Made by a program: the position numbers and the translations under genes. Below are positions 1 to 12,440 of a stretch of DNA of 64,000 nt, one piece after another. The notes under the pieces are model-generated. The model ran no database searches, was not told where the DNA came from, and worked only from the letters and a program-made list of their open reading frames with translations. How positions within the stretch are numbered: position 1 is the first letter of the stretch; each line of letters opens with the position of its first letter. This stretch comes from Antedon bifida (taxonomy: Eukaryota > Echinodermata > Crinoidea > Comatulida > Antedonidae). The stretch covers positions 11,687,395 to 11,751,394 of the forward strand of contig OY727100.1 in the NCBI GenBank assembly GCA_963402885.1. Reading direction: 5' to 3'.

Positions 1-1203
1 CAATGGGTATCTAGACATATCAGAACATCCTATTGGTGCAATTTAACTTGACCTTGTGACCTTTTTGCACAATCTACTTAACTCCTTGATGATGTGCACT
101 ACAGTTTCTCCTACTGATGTAATATGACAGACGGTTTCTTTTTCTTGCAATCTTTTTTTTGTCATTGCATCATACAAGTTGATTGTGCTTCCACTTTGAG
201 GTTTGAGGTTTGAATACTAAACAATTCCTTCATTGTTTCACTATTCGAGGGTTTGAAAAGGGAGTGGATATTGTATAGGGAAAGGGGAGTGGAGATTGAG
301 AGGAAAATAGGAGTGGAGACTGTAAGGGAAAAGAGGAGTGGAAACTGTAAGGAGAAAGGGGAGTGGAGACTGTAAGGGGAAAGAGGATTGGAGATTGAGA
401 GGAAATCTAAAAGTACATATACGTACGTAGTATACTTTTTGGAGCTATATGTATTGGCAATGTCATTAAATTAAATAAAAAATTCTAAAATTAGTTTTAA
501 ATCATAACCAGATTTGTCTGTTACTACTGACTGTAGGCCTATGTATCAAATTTCTAGACAATAACAGCAATCGCAGACAAATATCTTTGTACATACAGTA
601 GTTTAATAGTTCTCGGTCCTGGGGCAACAAAAAATTAAAAGGGTTAGTCCAGAAAAAAAGATTTCAACAACCTTTTGCATCAGTTGTGGAATACAACAGT
701 GACTGAGAGGGCAACCAAATATCAGACACTGGTTGCCCTAAGGCAACAACAAGTCTTGATTGTGTGAGGCCTGTCTGCACAGGTTTTAACATTGCTCTTG
801 GTCAACAATGATGTGCATTGAAACAGTGCTGCTATCAAATGAACATTTAATCTTAAATGTTTCCATTTGTTTACAACCCAGTGTGAATGTGGCTTTAATA
901 ATAATATTACAGTAGTTTATCCAGGCAATCTGGACAGGAAACAATTGTAGAACAATTATTATTAATCATTTCAATAACAAATATTATCTTTTATGGCCAT
1001 TCAAATATTTTCCAGACCTGAAACATAGGATTAGACAACAAAAGAGATATACTTCAAGATAAAGTGATCCAATATACAAGAAAAATTGCAATAGAAATGT
1101 TTTTATTTTTTTGTATACAACAAATCAACAATGAAAACATATATAATCAAGAATTAAAATTAAGGCTTAATATGAGAAAAGTCATAGTAAACCAATTCCT
1201 TAC
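1..1203. other. Intronic or flanking DNA, no gene seen
   Basis: This stretch lies downstream (minus strand) of the ABCG1-like exon and is probably intron of that gene running off the left edge. I see no ATP-binding exon (no Walker A) in it. It holds one GA-rich tandem repeat, listed separately. Confidence 0.5.
246..405. repeat. Short GA-rich tandem repeat, period about 27
   Basis: The phrase GGAGTGGAGACTGTAAGG and close variants recur five to six times with intervening AAAGGGG or AAAGAGG. Copies are imperfect. No coding meaning is seen. Confidence 0.75.
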
Positions 1204-1386
1204 CTCTGTTTCGGCACATAAATCCACCTTCTTTTACATAGTAAGAGATATTGCGGAATTCTAATGATACTGGATTTCTGTTTGGTAGATGTGACAACTT
1301 CTGTGCCTCCATTGTTCGGTTGTCAACTTTCTTGAGAACACCGTTGGTGGCAGTGGCAACTGGTACAATCCCCTTAGGTTCATGAT
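1204..1386 (-). CDS. ABCG1: ABCG1-like half-transporter, single N-terminal exon
   Basis: A 183-base internal exon on the minus strand, with an acceptor (TTTGTTTCAG) before 1386 and a donor (GAG then GTAAGG) after 1204. Read in phase 1 it contains NGVLKKVDNRTMEAQKL and then SHLPNRNPVSLEFRNISYYV. This lines up with the region just ahead of the nucleotide-binding domain of ABCG1/ABCG4, as I recall it: LKKVDN, then SLPRR, then the IEF..LSYSVPEG strand. ABCG1 half transporters dimerise and export sterols or phospholipids. The Walker A, signature and membrane segments must lie beyond the left edge. The exon ends after the first base of a codon (phase 1), so the next exon should start with two completing bases. 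ABCG1 versus ABCG4 cannot be separated from one exon. Confidence 0.8.
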
Positions 1387-3129
1387 CTGAAACAAACAAC
1401 AGGAAATATTCATACACAGTACCCAATTTCCCCCACAAATCATCATAAATAGCAATAAGTAGCAATTTATTCTATCTTTATCTTTATTTATTTCATAAAA
1501 AAGAGCAGTACAATAAAAAATAAAATGGAACTCAAAAGAAAAACCTTAAAATAAATTGTAAGTATTAAATGGAGTCCAGTTAAAAGTTGAAATATAAAAT
1601 ATTTTTTGTACAAAAATATCAAATGCTCTCTTCTGGGAGAGCAAGGGCTATTGTCTGTTTATCCAGGTAAGTTAGGAACGAAACAGACTGCTAAACCATG
1701 AATCTGCAACAACAAAAAAGCAATTACGAAATCTATTTTTACCCCTCTCTAAGATAAATTCTAAGAAAAGGATCAACCTAATTTGGTTACACAGAGATGT
1801 CAAAGTCATTGTCAAAGTCAAAGTTGCTAGGTAAATAAATAAACCAATAAAACATTCATTTTCTAATCAATTGTGATAAAAGGAAATGTTAAAACAAATG
1901 GCTTTGTTTAAAATGTAGGAAGGGGATGTCATGTCAGGTTAATGATCATTAATAAATCACAATTATTTCCTCACTGAAAATTAATTTTGCTATTGGTTTG
2001 GGTTTTGAAATAAAATAAATTAAAATATTATATTATGTACAATATGATTGTTTAGAATAGCTTTTTTTTTAATAGCTTTTATTTTCTCTACTAAAATTTG
2101 TCTACAAACTAATTGCTATGGTATTACTGTAAATATTATTTAGGTCACTATAAGCGCTTAATAAATCCATATAGTTCTAACCGTGACAATAGTAGGCTGA
2201 GAGCTGCATCTGTTTTAGATTAAACTTGACATTTGATGTTGGACATTTGTATATTAGTCATAATTAGTTATTTATGATATCATATTTCTGTAAACAACTG
2301 TCTTATTTTGTAAATATGTATATGTGGTGTCGGTCAACCAGGATTGTTTCATGGAGAAAACAATACCATTGCCTTGTAAGCTTTATAACAAGAGCTTGTT
2401 AAATAAAGGAAGTAGCTGTTAAATATTTGTTAAGAATATAATAAATATACTACCAGTAAATTTATGGAGTGTAGTAATTTATTAAATATAATAGATAAAC
2501 AATAACCAGAAAGTATGTACTATTGTGTTAAAATAATGCAGGTACAATTTTCTATTTCCAGAGACGCAACTACAAAAGTACATATGTGATTTCAAACTGA
2601 ACTGTTTTATTAGTTACAGTATTTGGTTGTTAACAGCTGTTAGCTTTTTAGCATGGTGTGACTACAAACTAAGGGCCTGTTCAGACGTACGGAGTTATGC
2701 TTTCGTATCATAGGTTATGTACAACTCAATGTTTGAATTCAGTAAAGATTTAGTGGAAGCCACTTCTTTCACACTGACGTTTCATTCGTTACAACAGCTC
2801 AAGGTACAAGATTCGTTTTTGACGCATATGATATGAAAGTCATGCATCAATGATTTTGACAACTAATCAAAACACTCCATATTGAAGCCCCAATCAGTGA
2901 CACTCCAGTTCAATTTTTTTTTCCCAATTTTATTCACTTTATCATGTATACTGTGATGAAGTTGACAATTAGGTATAAATAATAGCAACAAAGAAAAAGT
3001 TCAAGTGTCAATTACCAATAACTTGGTAGTTATGTCACCAACTTTCCCAGGTAAATCTAAGCCTGAATGAACCCTACATGCCTATCAAATTGATATACTT
3101 ATATAACTGTCTACAGTAGCTACTGTAAG

Positions 3130-3652
3130 AGGGACTTTACGAAACACGACGGTTAGGGGAGGACGACGAATATCCTGTGTTCGCTAGAGCATAAAATCAT
3201 ATACAGTCAACATAGCCGTTTTATTAGTTACGCACACTGCGCGAAGACGACGACTTGCAGTATCTCTCTCCGATCCCTCCCCTGTCTCGTGTCGCGGAGC
3301 CCTTCTAAATCGCTTGACTCTGGTGATACAGCATAGGCCTAGCTAGGGCCTTGCATTAAAACGCCGCTTTTAACACAGCCATTTTAACCCAATCAAAATG
3401 TTATATCATTAAACAATTAAATTGGAAGTTCAAATATTATTTAGAGTTTTGAAAATTCCACGTTTAAGTTTAAGGTTAAGGTTTACATTATTTCTAGCCC
3501 TTCCTCGTAAACAGGAAAATGGCAACTTTATCGTCCTCAAAAAGTTAAGACGACGGATTTCACGCTAAGCTCCGCCCACTTTGTTAAAGCTTATGCATAA
3601 ATTATTCATGAGCACCGTCCTGTGGCTTCCCGTCATGTTTCTAAAAGTCCCT
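3130..3652. mobile_element. Non-autonomous DNA element with about 23-bp terminal inverted repeats
   Basis: The left end reads AGGGACTTTACGAAACACGA and the complement of the right end reads AGGGACTTTTAGAAACATGA, so the 523-base segment is bounded by imperfect inverted repeats. It has no open frame of note. A target-site duplication is not clear. Confidence 0.6.
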
Positions 3653-4384
3653 AATGGCGTACGCAGTGCGCATGTCTTCCACATGTACACTGCATGTTAC
3701 ATATCTATAGTATATCAGCTAAATGACTCAATATGCTTTTAAGAACTAATACTTTACTCATCATTGTGGAAAGGTTTGATTACGAATCAAATTGTGCTAT
3801 ACTTTTTCTGAACATCATTTTCACATTACTAAACAGGTGAATGTTCCATTTTAAAAGCTTGTGCTAAAAATAAATTTATAAAATTATATTGTAAAATTGA
3901 AAAGGTCAAACTATTTATTGCATTAGATGTGGAGCTCATGCTATAACTAATGTTTGCATGATAAATTACAAATACTTACAATACATCATTCGTTTCCGCA
4001 GGAGTTTTTCTTTTTTGGTATGCTATTTTAATCTAACTTTAAGCCATCATTTCATCTTCATCAACTCAATGTAATTAAATTTACTTGCTGAAGTTCAACA
4101 TAATATTACATAACATTCCTCGTTGATAACAATTAACATTATGAGTCTTAGCACAATGAAATCCTACATTATTTACAAGCTTAATTATATCTACTGACAT
4201 GTGTTAATTAAGCTAAGTTTAATGGGCAAAATAGATCAAACCTTGCAGTGGTGTACATCCCAAAGGTAGTGATTAGATATTAAAACAAAGAGCAGTATGA
4301 TAACATCATTTTTTTTTACAAAAGAAAGCTTGTGAAACATGTATGAATGAAAGAAGCAAATGGAGAATATATTTCAAAGATGGA

Positions 4385-5130
4385 TGAGAACAACTAGAAG
4401 GGAGGAAGAACAAATGAAGAGAGGAAGAACAAATGAAGGGAGAAAGAACAAATGAAGAGAGGAAGAACAAATTAAGGAAGGATGAACAAATGAAGGGAGG
4501 AAGAACAAATGAAGGAGTAACAAATAAGGGGCAGAACAAGTGAAGGAGGGAGGAACAAATGAAGGAAGAACAAATGAAGGAAGAACAAATGAAGGAAGGA
4601 GGATCAAATGAAGGGAGAAAGAACAAATGAAGGGGGAGGAAAAAGTGAAGGGAGGAAGAACAAATGAAGGAGTAACAAATAAGGGGCGGAACAAGTGAAG
4701 GAGGGAGGAACAAATGAAGGAAGAACAAATGAAGGAAGGAGGATCAAATGAATGAAGGAGGAACAAATTAAGAGAGGAAGAATAAAAGAAGGAGGAACAA
4801 ATGAAGAGAGGAAGAATAAAGGTACAGTAGGAGGAACAAATGAATGAAGGATAAGCAAGTGAAGAGGGGAGGAACAAATGAATGAAGGAGGAACAAATAA
4901 GGGGAGGAACAAATGAATGAAGGAGGAACAAATAAGGGAAAGAACAAGTCAAGGAGGGAGGAACAAATAAGGAGAGGAACAAATGAAGGGAGGAAGAACA
5001 AATGAAGGAAGGAAGACTACAGGAAGGAGGAACAAATGAAGTGAGGAACAAATGAAGTGAGGAAGAACAAATGAAGGAAGGAAGAACAAATGAAGGAAGG
5101 GTAAAAACAAGTGAGGAAGGAAGACCAAGG
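4385..5130. repeat. GA-rich satellite built on GGAAGAACAAATGAAG
   Basis: Roughly 750 bases of the word GGAAGAACAAATGAAG and shortened variants (GGAACAAATGAA, GGAGGAACAAATAAGG), almost without interruption. The long minus-strand open frames here merely translate the repeat into Phe/Leu/Ser-rich strings and are not genes. Confidence 0.9.
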
Positions 5131-8100
5131 AAGCTTGATGAGTAGAGGCAAATGATGCAAATACTGTAGTATAAGAAAAATAAACATTTAATAAATACAA
5201 ATGTAAAGATAAAACTGTTTTAAAATACAAGGTCATTGGGAATAGAAATGTGTTGTTCATAAAAGAATATCCAAACCATGATTTGAACCAAGACCTTTCT
5301 ATCTGAAAGCATCTATAACCGAGGTCAATATTCACGCATTTTTACTGTTTATTCATGATTAAACTTGTCGATCAAAATTACCATTAAACCATCTCATTAG
5401 GTTTCCAATAAACATACTGCACATCTACCATGAAATACTTTAATAATGTTTACTATAAGACATGCAATGAATGTCATTGAATTTCTTTTACAAAAGAAAG
5501 ACAATATTATCTTTTTGTATATTTTGTAAGACAGTGAAAAAAAGTAACATTTCATTATTAACAAAGCTGGTGATTATTAATATTATAACAGTCATAAACT
5601 TTCAATTTGTGCAAAATGAATCAAGTAGATCATCTCTAGATTGTGATGAGCATAATAAAATGTATACATAGATTATCTGAGCTGGCAATAAAAAAAAATG
5701 AACAAAAACAACACTATAAATTTTAATTAGACTTGACAAGGCTCTAAAGTAAGTAAAGAAGTCATTATTTATACAGTATTTCCCCAAGATCAACTCTAAT
5801 AGATAATACATACTAATTACCACATTCATTTTATATCAGGCAATATCAGAGCAAAACAACATACAATCACTTTATGTTGTAAAGAAAAAAAAATACACAA
5901 TCCATATTCATATTTTTTTATTGCTTTTTACATTTTTTGTCTGTTTACATTTTAATCATTGAAGCAAAATTATTTTAATAAAAGGTGCAATTAATAAACA
6001 ATTGAATGGGTAAAATGAATAAATAGTACACAAAAAGATTTGGAACCACCTGTGTACTCCATTGAAATAGGCTTTTAGCCAGATGTACCGCGTTTATTGA
6101 ATGCAGTGACTGTTCATTATCAGAACCTCTCAACCTTTAGCAAACATCCGCCTCACCAATGGTCTGCATAGGTGTACTGTAACCTACCTAGGTAGGTCAA
6201 GAAATGAATTAAAAATGAAATTACCTTTTTAAGGTAGGCCAATTTCTTTCAGTTGCCATGGCCTAAGTGTCAACATTTCATTGCAATAATAAATACAAAA
6301 CGCATGCATTTTAATATTAATATTCATTTCATTTTAAACCATTGTCAATGACAACTACCCACATACTACCAGCACATAAATCACTGTAATTAATTTGTTT
6401 CCTTATAACTTCTAATTTATCAGTGGTACTTTATGTTAAAAATGAGATAATCTCTGTTCTTTTGGAGATTCAGGACAAAATAAAAGAGGGATGAGTTTTT
6501 AACAATAGTTTGTCCCTAATCCTTAAAGATTGTATTCGATTTACATTAATGTAAATTGACCACAGCTTTGTCTGAATTGTTACCGGCACCAGTAATAAAT
6601 AAAGTAATAAATATAATATTAAAATAGAATATTGATATCGTCCACAAGTATATGAATTGGCAATGACTATGTTCAATGTTTACTTAAAAGATGATTACAT
6701 ATCTAACATTAAATAATTTATATCCACAGGGAGGTGAATTGACAATACAAGCTAAATTATATGTTTATCTTCGCAGGTAAAAGAGGAAATATATTAAGGG
6801 ATGGTCTTCAATTCAAATTCATCAAATTCATTCTTATACTTCAAGATGACATCTTTCTATTGCCATAATGGCGACAATGAAATTAGCATTCGAAACAATA
6901 ACAAGTACAGTAGTATAAATATCAGTTATGAGGGAATGTCATAGTTTGCATTATCTTGTAAATAAACCATAAATACATTGGATTGATAGTTTCATATTGT
7001 TATATATTGTGTCGGCCTCCTTTTTCTTAAACTGAAAGTGAAACCTAGTACTAAGTTTTATTATAGCATCACTCAGCTATGGTTTCTCACTACCGATTTT
7101 AATATTTAATTTTTCTAAGTATGGACACCTGAAACATTCTTAATACCAAGAAACAATTAATTAATTTTTTTTTTATTTCATCATCACCCCATACTATACA
7201 TAACCATTAAGAGAATTGAAAGATATAAAATATGATTGCAACTTAAGATTATAAGTTTATATATCTTGAGCCTGTATTTCAAGAAAGTAAAGGTCATTAA
7301 TGTCAAACTTATAGTACTGTTTGTTCCGATTCTTGATGACACCACAGCCGAAATGGACCAAGCTAATAGTTGAACTATTCTTTCCATAAATGTAATTTTA
7401 ATCACTTAGAACAAAAATAATATTGCAAATGAAATATTAGCCAAAATGTTTACAGTCAAACAAGGTAAATTACACTGAACGTGTCAAATTTGTTGCTACC
7501 TAAATAAAAAATTTCTTTTAGTTTATAAATCATGCAGATTTCTAATAGATATGGATCACTTAGGAATGTTGCACTGTTTGAAATCATGAAATCGAGCATT
7601 GTGGAATTTTGCAAAGCCCAAGAAAAAAACATTATGTTCTTCAATGTGAACATGGCTATGACATATCACAATAAAACATAAGGAAAACACGAAATTGCCA
7701 AGTTGGCACAACCTCAAGGCACTGAGTACAACCTCCACACACCAGGTAAAATCTACAAACTCATCAGAGACTACAGTAGGCCTATGTTGTTCGCATTTTC
7801 ACATTTTTTCTGTCTTTTTGTAAGCTATTTTCCACTTGCAGAAGCCTATTAAAATCTGCTAATTAACATTTTTTACTTGATCATGAAAAGACTATTTCAT
7901 TCCTAATCTACAAAAAATGTACGCAAGTACACAAAGTTCAACATCTAATAATTGTGGGTAATTTAGTCAATTATATGCAAAGTAGATTTGTTTATTCCTT
8001 TTCGCAAATTCAATATAGCATCTGGTGTACAGAATCAATCTTGTACATGTTCTTAAATTACATAAATGTGTACTGTTGAGTATTAAATTTCATAGAAGTA

Positions 8101-8136
8101 TTAGGTGGGGATAAGATTTTTATATGAATAAATGAC

Positions 8137-8240
8137 GGTTTCTTATTTATTTATTTATTCAATTTTCTGCCATATACAATACAAAGAAGACAAAACAAAT
8201 ATAAAAGGCAAGGAAAGACCAAACAGGTGCTAAACATCTA
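8137..8240. repeat. AT-rich dispersed repeat, LINE-tail-like
   Basis: A TTTATTTATTTATTC run followed by CCATATACAATACAAAGAAG. The same arrangement (TTTATTT, then CAAA/TACAA, then AGACA) recurs near 15148 and more loosely near 1485. This suggests truncated copies of one retroelement 3' end. Identification of the family is not possible by eye. Confidence 0.3.
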
Positions 8241-10882
8241 TGCTAGTTGATCAACCCAGAACAGAGCACAGAAATAAAGCCTAAAAAAATGAAATTAAAT
8301 TCTACCTTGATCAGAATACAGTCAAACAGAAAAACGTATAAGAAAAACTGGAAGTTCTTTTCCGGATATGGAACATTAAAAGATGGCTACCATATACACT
8401 GAAGGGGTTAAGCCGATCCTGGAATATAAGGAGCATGGGCCAGTCAATGCATCATTTTTCTTGAGCTGGAGATACAGTAAGATAAGATCGGACAAAAACA
8501 CACATAGAAAATTAAATACAGTGAATATCTAAATGTTGAAAACACAAAATGATACTCACTAGTACATTATAGCTAGGCCAAAGCCGGCTATTATGTTGAA
8601 GAAATATACTGTAGCTATCACTGTCAGCATCTAACCTGCTCGTGCACACTCAACCGATAACTCCTAATAATTAAAGCAGCATGCATGCATATCACAGTAG
8701 AGAGTAGAAAGCCAATCCCATGTAAAATTATCATACGATATTGACCAGTCTTTACCTAGATCAGCTCTTATCCAATACAATGTATTCGACTTTTTTTAGC
8801 TGTTTTTAGTTAAATGGCTTTGATTAACATCAGTTACCGTGGTAACTAACATGTGTGCGTTAATGATGTAGATTTTAAATTGCTCATCAAGAATTTCTCT
8901 AAATAAACTATACTGTAATAAAATGATAATGTATCAATGAGAGAATATTCAAATAAATTTAATCTAAATTCTTATTTTTAAATCTTGATTTTATAGCACA
9001 TATTTTATCATTAATGTTTCAGAAAGAATAATATTAAAAGGTGATTCGTTTATGTGGATTGCTGCTCCCACTTTGATATGGGTAATATCTTTAGCAGCAT
9101 ATAATTGAAACTCTATGTTTTTCATGAAATCATTTTTTTTTTAATTGTATCAGTTGTGTCTCTTTTTGTATAGTTTTTTAATCATATGTACTGTAAATGA
9201 TAACTTGTGTAAATAGTTTTATAGTAAGTAACGGCCCTGTGAAACACACAAATCTGGTGATTCAAGTGTTGCATCCGTTTTTAAATAAAGTTGTTATTAT
9301 TATGTTCCATTTGGAGGAAGGAAAAAGGTGGAAGAAAGAGAGAGAGCTTTCTTTCTGCAGCATAAAGCAGTCTTTGTTTGACGAAATAGGCAATTAAATT
9401 ACAGTACTGTATTATCAAGTTAATAGTCAAGTTGGTAGTTTAGTTTATCTAAATTTAATCCAAATTATGTTATATTGCTAGCTCTCACGAAAATAATAAA
9501 CTTTTAACAGATAATTAAACTTTAGTATCAATTAAATAGTAAACAAGCAGTTGAAGTGGATGTTTTACTTTTATTACTTTAGTTGGATGAATGTTCAATA
9601 AAAGAAGTTTCTTGGTTACTGTAGAACAACATTTTATGGATCTTCAACGGTGGTGGATCCATACAAAACAAAATCAAATGACACTAGTTTCTATTCCTCA
9701 AACAATACTTTAAAACTCTTCCCCTCCTTAAGATCTGGTACTCCTAAACCTCTTCTTCTACTGCCCTTTCTATCATTTCTATACCAGATATTACTGAAGA
9801 ATATTAATATTTTGTTATTTTCTTTCAACAAAACTACAAATAAACAATTTATCTTGTCTTTCATTATAGTACTTTGGAATAAACAATGCACTTTACAAAT
9901 TCCAAAGTTCCATGAACCAGCAAAATAAGAAGATTTTTAAGGTTCCAACATTAATTCATAAGTTTGAAATGGAATTTAAAATGACTACAGTAAATCAATG
10001 TTCCTTTATAGTGAAATATCATTTTAATTTTCGTTGTACAATGATTGATTTGTAATGAATATTAAAAGCATACATTTTGACAAGGACCTAAAGATTTATG
10101 CAAATGAGGTTGATGAATCAGCTGAAAGGCCTGTAATAGTAGAACAAGACATTTCCAATCATAAATGTACTGTAAATACCTGTAAGCTGAGCATGCAAAA
10201 TCAAATTCAATAAAAAATTTAACCAAGTATACAAAAATAACGCTCTTTTCTCTATCACTGCACAGTTACATTGCGGTTTAGCTTGTTTAAAGTCTTAAAA
10301 CACAAACACTGGGTAAACATCCGTACGTATGTAAAGTGCTCGCCTAATGTCACATTCTGAAATCTGTCAATCGTGGTACAGTGTTCAGAGAGTGTGTGTG
10401 TTATCCGCAGATATGATTTGGATCATCTTTATCATGTAATGGAGTAAAGGGTTGTTCACATCTGCTATAATACCAGCTCCAGTTCAGGTTCGCATCAGAT
10501 TGCATTAGCAACTTTTTAGTTGTTTCACGACGCTGCTCGCGCATATATATGAGGATTGTAGTGACACTGTATTTAGCTAAGGAGATGGGTTTCAACCCAG
10601 GAAAATGTGATTAGTATTCAAACAAGCAAATAGCCACCAAGGTTGCACTTATTACTAAGTGATAAAAGCAGAAAATAATTGGGTTTGGATGAAAAGAGAA
10701 AATTTTAAAAGGTAGTAATTGAAAAATTGCCAACAAAATATATAAAATTTAGAAAATATATCAGTTAAAAGAAGATATGTTTTGTGTAAAAATGAAATAT
10801 TTTTATATAAAAATAAACAAAAAATAACAAAATTTCTGATAGTAATAATAAAAGAAATAAACGAAAAGTAAAGGAAACTCAC

Positions 10883-11459
10883 CAATATGTGTATTGGGGT
10901 TTACGTGCAAGGTCAAAGGTTGTGGTGGGCAATCGCATTGGTGTTGATGAAACATGCACTGACCAATCAAATTCCCACCTTCTGGCTGCATGATTGTTTT
11001 TACATCTGGTAAAATCAACATGGAGCTTTCCTGCAACTTTGTCGTCTTTTCTTGTTTACATTGCTGTTCGACTTGCTCAGCGACACGCTCCATTTCACCA
11101 CGTAAGCTCAGTTCCTCATGCGCTAAATCCCGCGTAGCATCTGTTAATTGTTTTATATGGCTCATCAGTGTGTGTACTGAACTCATAATGTGCTTGCGAT
11201 CACCACCACCATCCTTCCCTAAGTTTTCCACGTCGGTCCCTGCCGGTCGTGTTACTATGCCTGCATGATTTTCTTTTTCTAATAAATCATTCATTTCAGT
11301 AAGATCGCAAATCACAGAGTCCATTTTTTCGTCAGAAGAATCCATGTCGGTTTGCGTGGTTTGTATCACTGGATTACTACTTTCTGAATCACTTTGACGC
11401 TCAGATTTTCTGCACACAGTACTGGCTATACTTGGATACAATAGACCCTCACCAGACAT
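10883..11459 (-). CDS. First coding exon of an unidentified protein (possible N-terminus of the ABCG1-like gene)
   Basis: Starts at the ATG whose complement is 11457-11459 (MSGEGLLYPS) and runs 192 codons plus one base to a good donor (ATTG then GTGAGT). Residues 1-70 are acidic and Ser-rich. About residues 92-143 are rich in Glu/Gln/Leu with heptad-like spacing and probably form a coiled coil. A Cys/His cluster (CMFHQHQCDC) sits near 168-177. I do not recognise the family. The exon ends in phase 1, and the next minus-strand coding exon I can find (1386-1204, ABCG1-like) starts in phase 1, so splicing the two keeps frame. Known ABCG1 N-termini do not look like this, so the link is only a possibility. 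A 5' untranslated part probably reaches an acceptor (TTTCTTTCAG) just above 11564. Confidence 0.55.
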
Positions 11460-12336
11460 GTCCAAACATAAATATTGGAATGAAAACTATAAAACCCAAC
11501 AACAGTTTCCTAAACAAGCACTTCAATGATGAGATCACTTGCTGGCTAGATTTATAAAAGCCATCTGAAAGAAATAAAAAGAATATTTGTAATAGTAAAT
11601 TAATAGTTAAGTCAGTTTTCCAAAACAAAATACATTAAAGAATTTGTTGATGTTCTGGTTGTTTCAGGCAAAAGTAAGGCTACTTTTGAATATGAATATA
11701 ATAGGCCTACTGGTGCACAATCAGGTTATACAGACCAACAACATAAATACGATTGTTATATTACTACAGTAAACTCAAAGCAACATGGTGTGATAGTTGA
11801 TACAGTTTCAACGTATTCAATTGATGTCAACATCTTAACAATGCATTGTACGTGTTCAAAATCGGCAATAATTCTGTCCGGTAATTTACAGTAGCATCTA
11901 TCGTCTACCTGATGATCTCCACTTCTCATTTTATTCACTTTTTTGTTAAATGTAATTTCAATACACAATCAACAGCGGAGAGCCTGCCATTTACAGACTG
12001 GAAGAATACATAAAACATGAAATAAAAGAACATCGACAAAGGGCACAAAAACCAATTAAAAACATTTCTTAATTTTGGATTTGAATAATAAGATAAACAA
12101 GTTACAATTAAAGAAAATATCAATAGTGGAGTCAAAGTATCTCGGTAATCTACAAGTAAATCTGTTTTTAAGAACATCGAGTCTAGAAAAAGGAATATAA
12201 AAAAAATAATCTTTTACAGTCCAAAATAAAATCATGAAATTTTATCAAGGTTGAAGAGCAGGTTGGCTAGCGATCAAAATATAAACTCGTACTTATCATT
12301 GCACAGAGCAAGAATTGTTTGAGTATTACTATTACT

Positions 12337-12440
12337 TAAGCCTTGTCTACACTTAACAAAGTAGACCAAAATGGACCAAATATGGTAGTGATACGCTTAA
12401 ATATGGTAGTGGTATGACATCATTGTTTGTAGACAGACTT
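12337..12440. mobile_element. Fragment of the palindromic MITE family
   Basis: Contains CCTTGTCTACACTTA at the left, two copies of AAATATGGTAGTG, then ATGACATCATTG and TTTGTAGACAGAC at the right. These words define the family seen also at 22745, 24294, 30380 and 32509. Confidence 0.65.

Larger units (their letters stand above)
1387..10882. other. Long presumed intron or intergenic DNA, repeat-bearing
   Basis: No exon with convincing splice sites and family similarity was found here. It contains an inverted-repeat element near 3.1-3.65 kb, a GA-rich satellite at 4.4-5.1 kb and LINE-tail-like AT-rich stretches. If the two minus-strand coding exons flanking it belong together, this is a single intron of about 9.5 kb. 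Confidence 0.45.

Noticed and set aside
4306-5335. Several minus-strand open frames of 77-225 codons rich in Phe, Leu, Ser and Pro
   Set aside because: They only translate the GA-rich satellite in different frames. Their periodic strings mirror the DNA repeat and no splice or family signal is present.
9650-9928. 92-codon plus-strand frame with an overlapping minus-strand frame
   Set aside because: No ATG at its start, no splice context and no known domain; typical chance frame in AT-rich DNA.
10401-10595. 64-codon minus-strand frame near the coiled-coil exon
   Set aside because: It begins with TTG, has no donor at its end and no family similarity.
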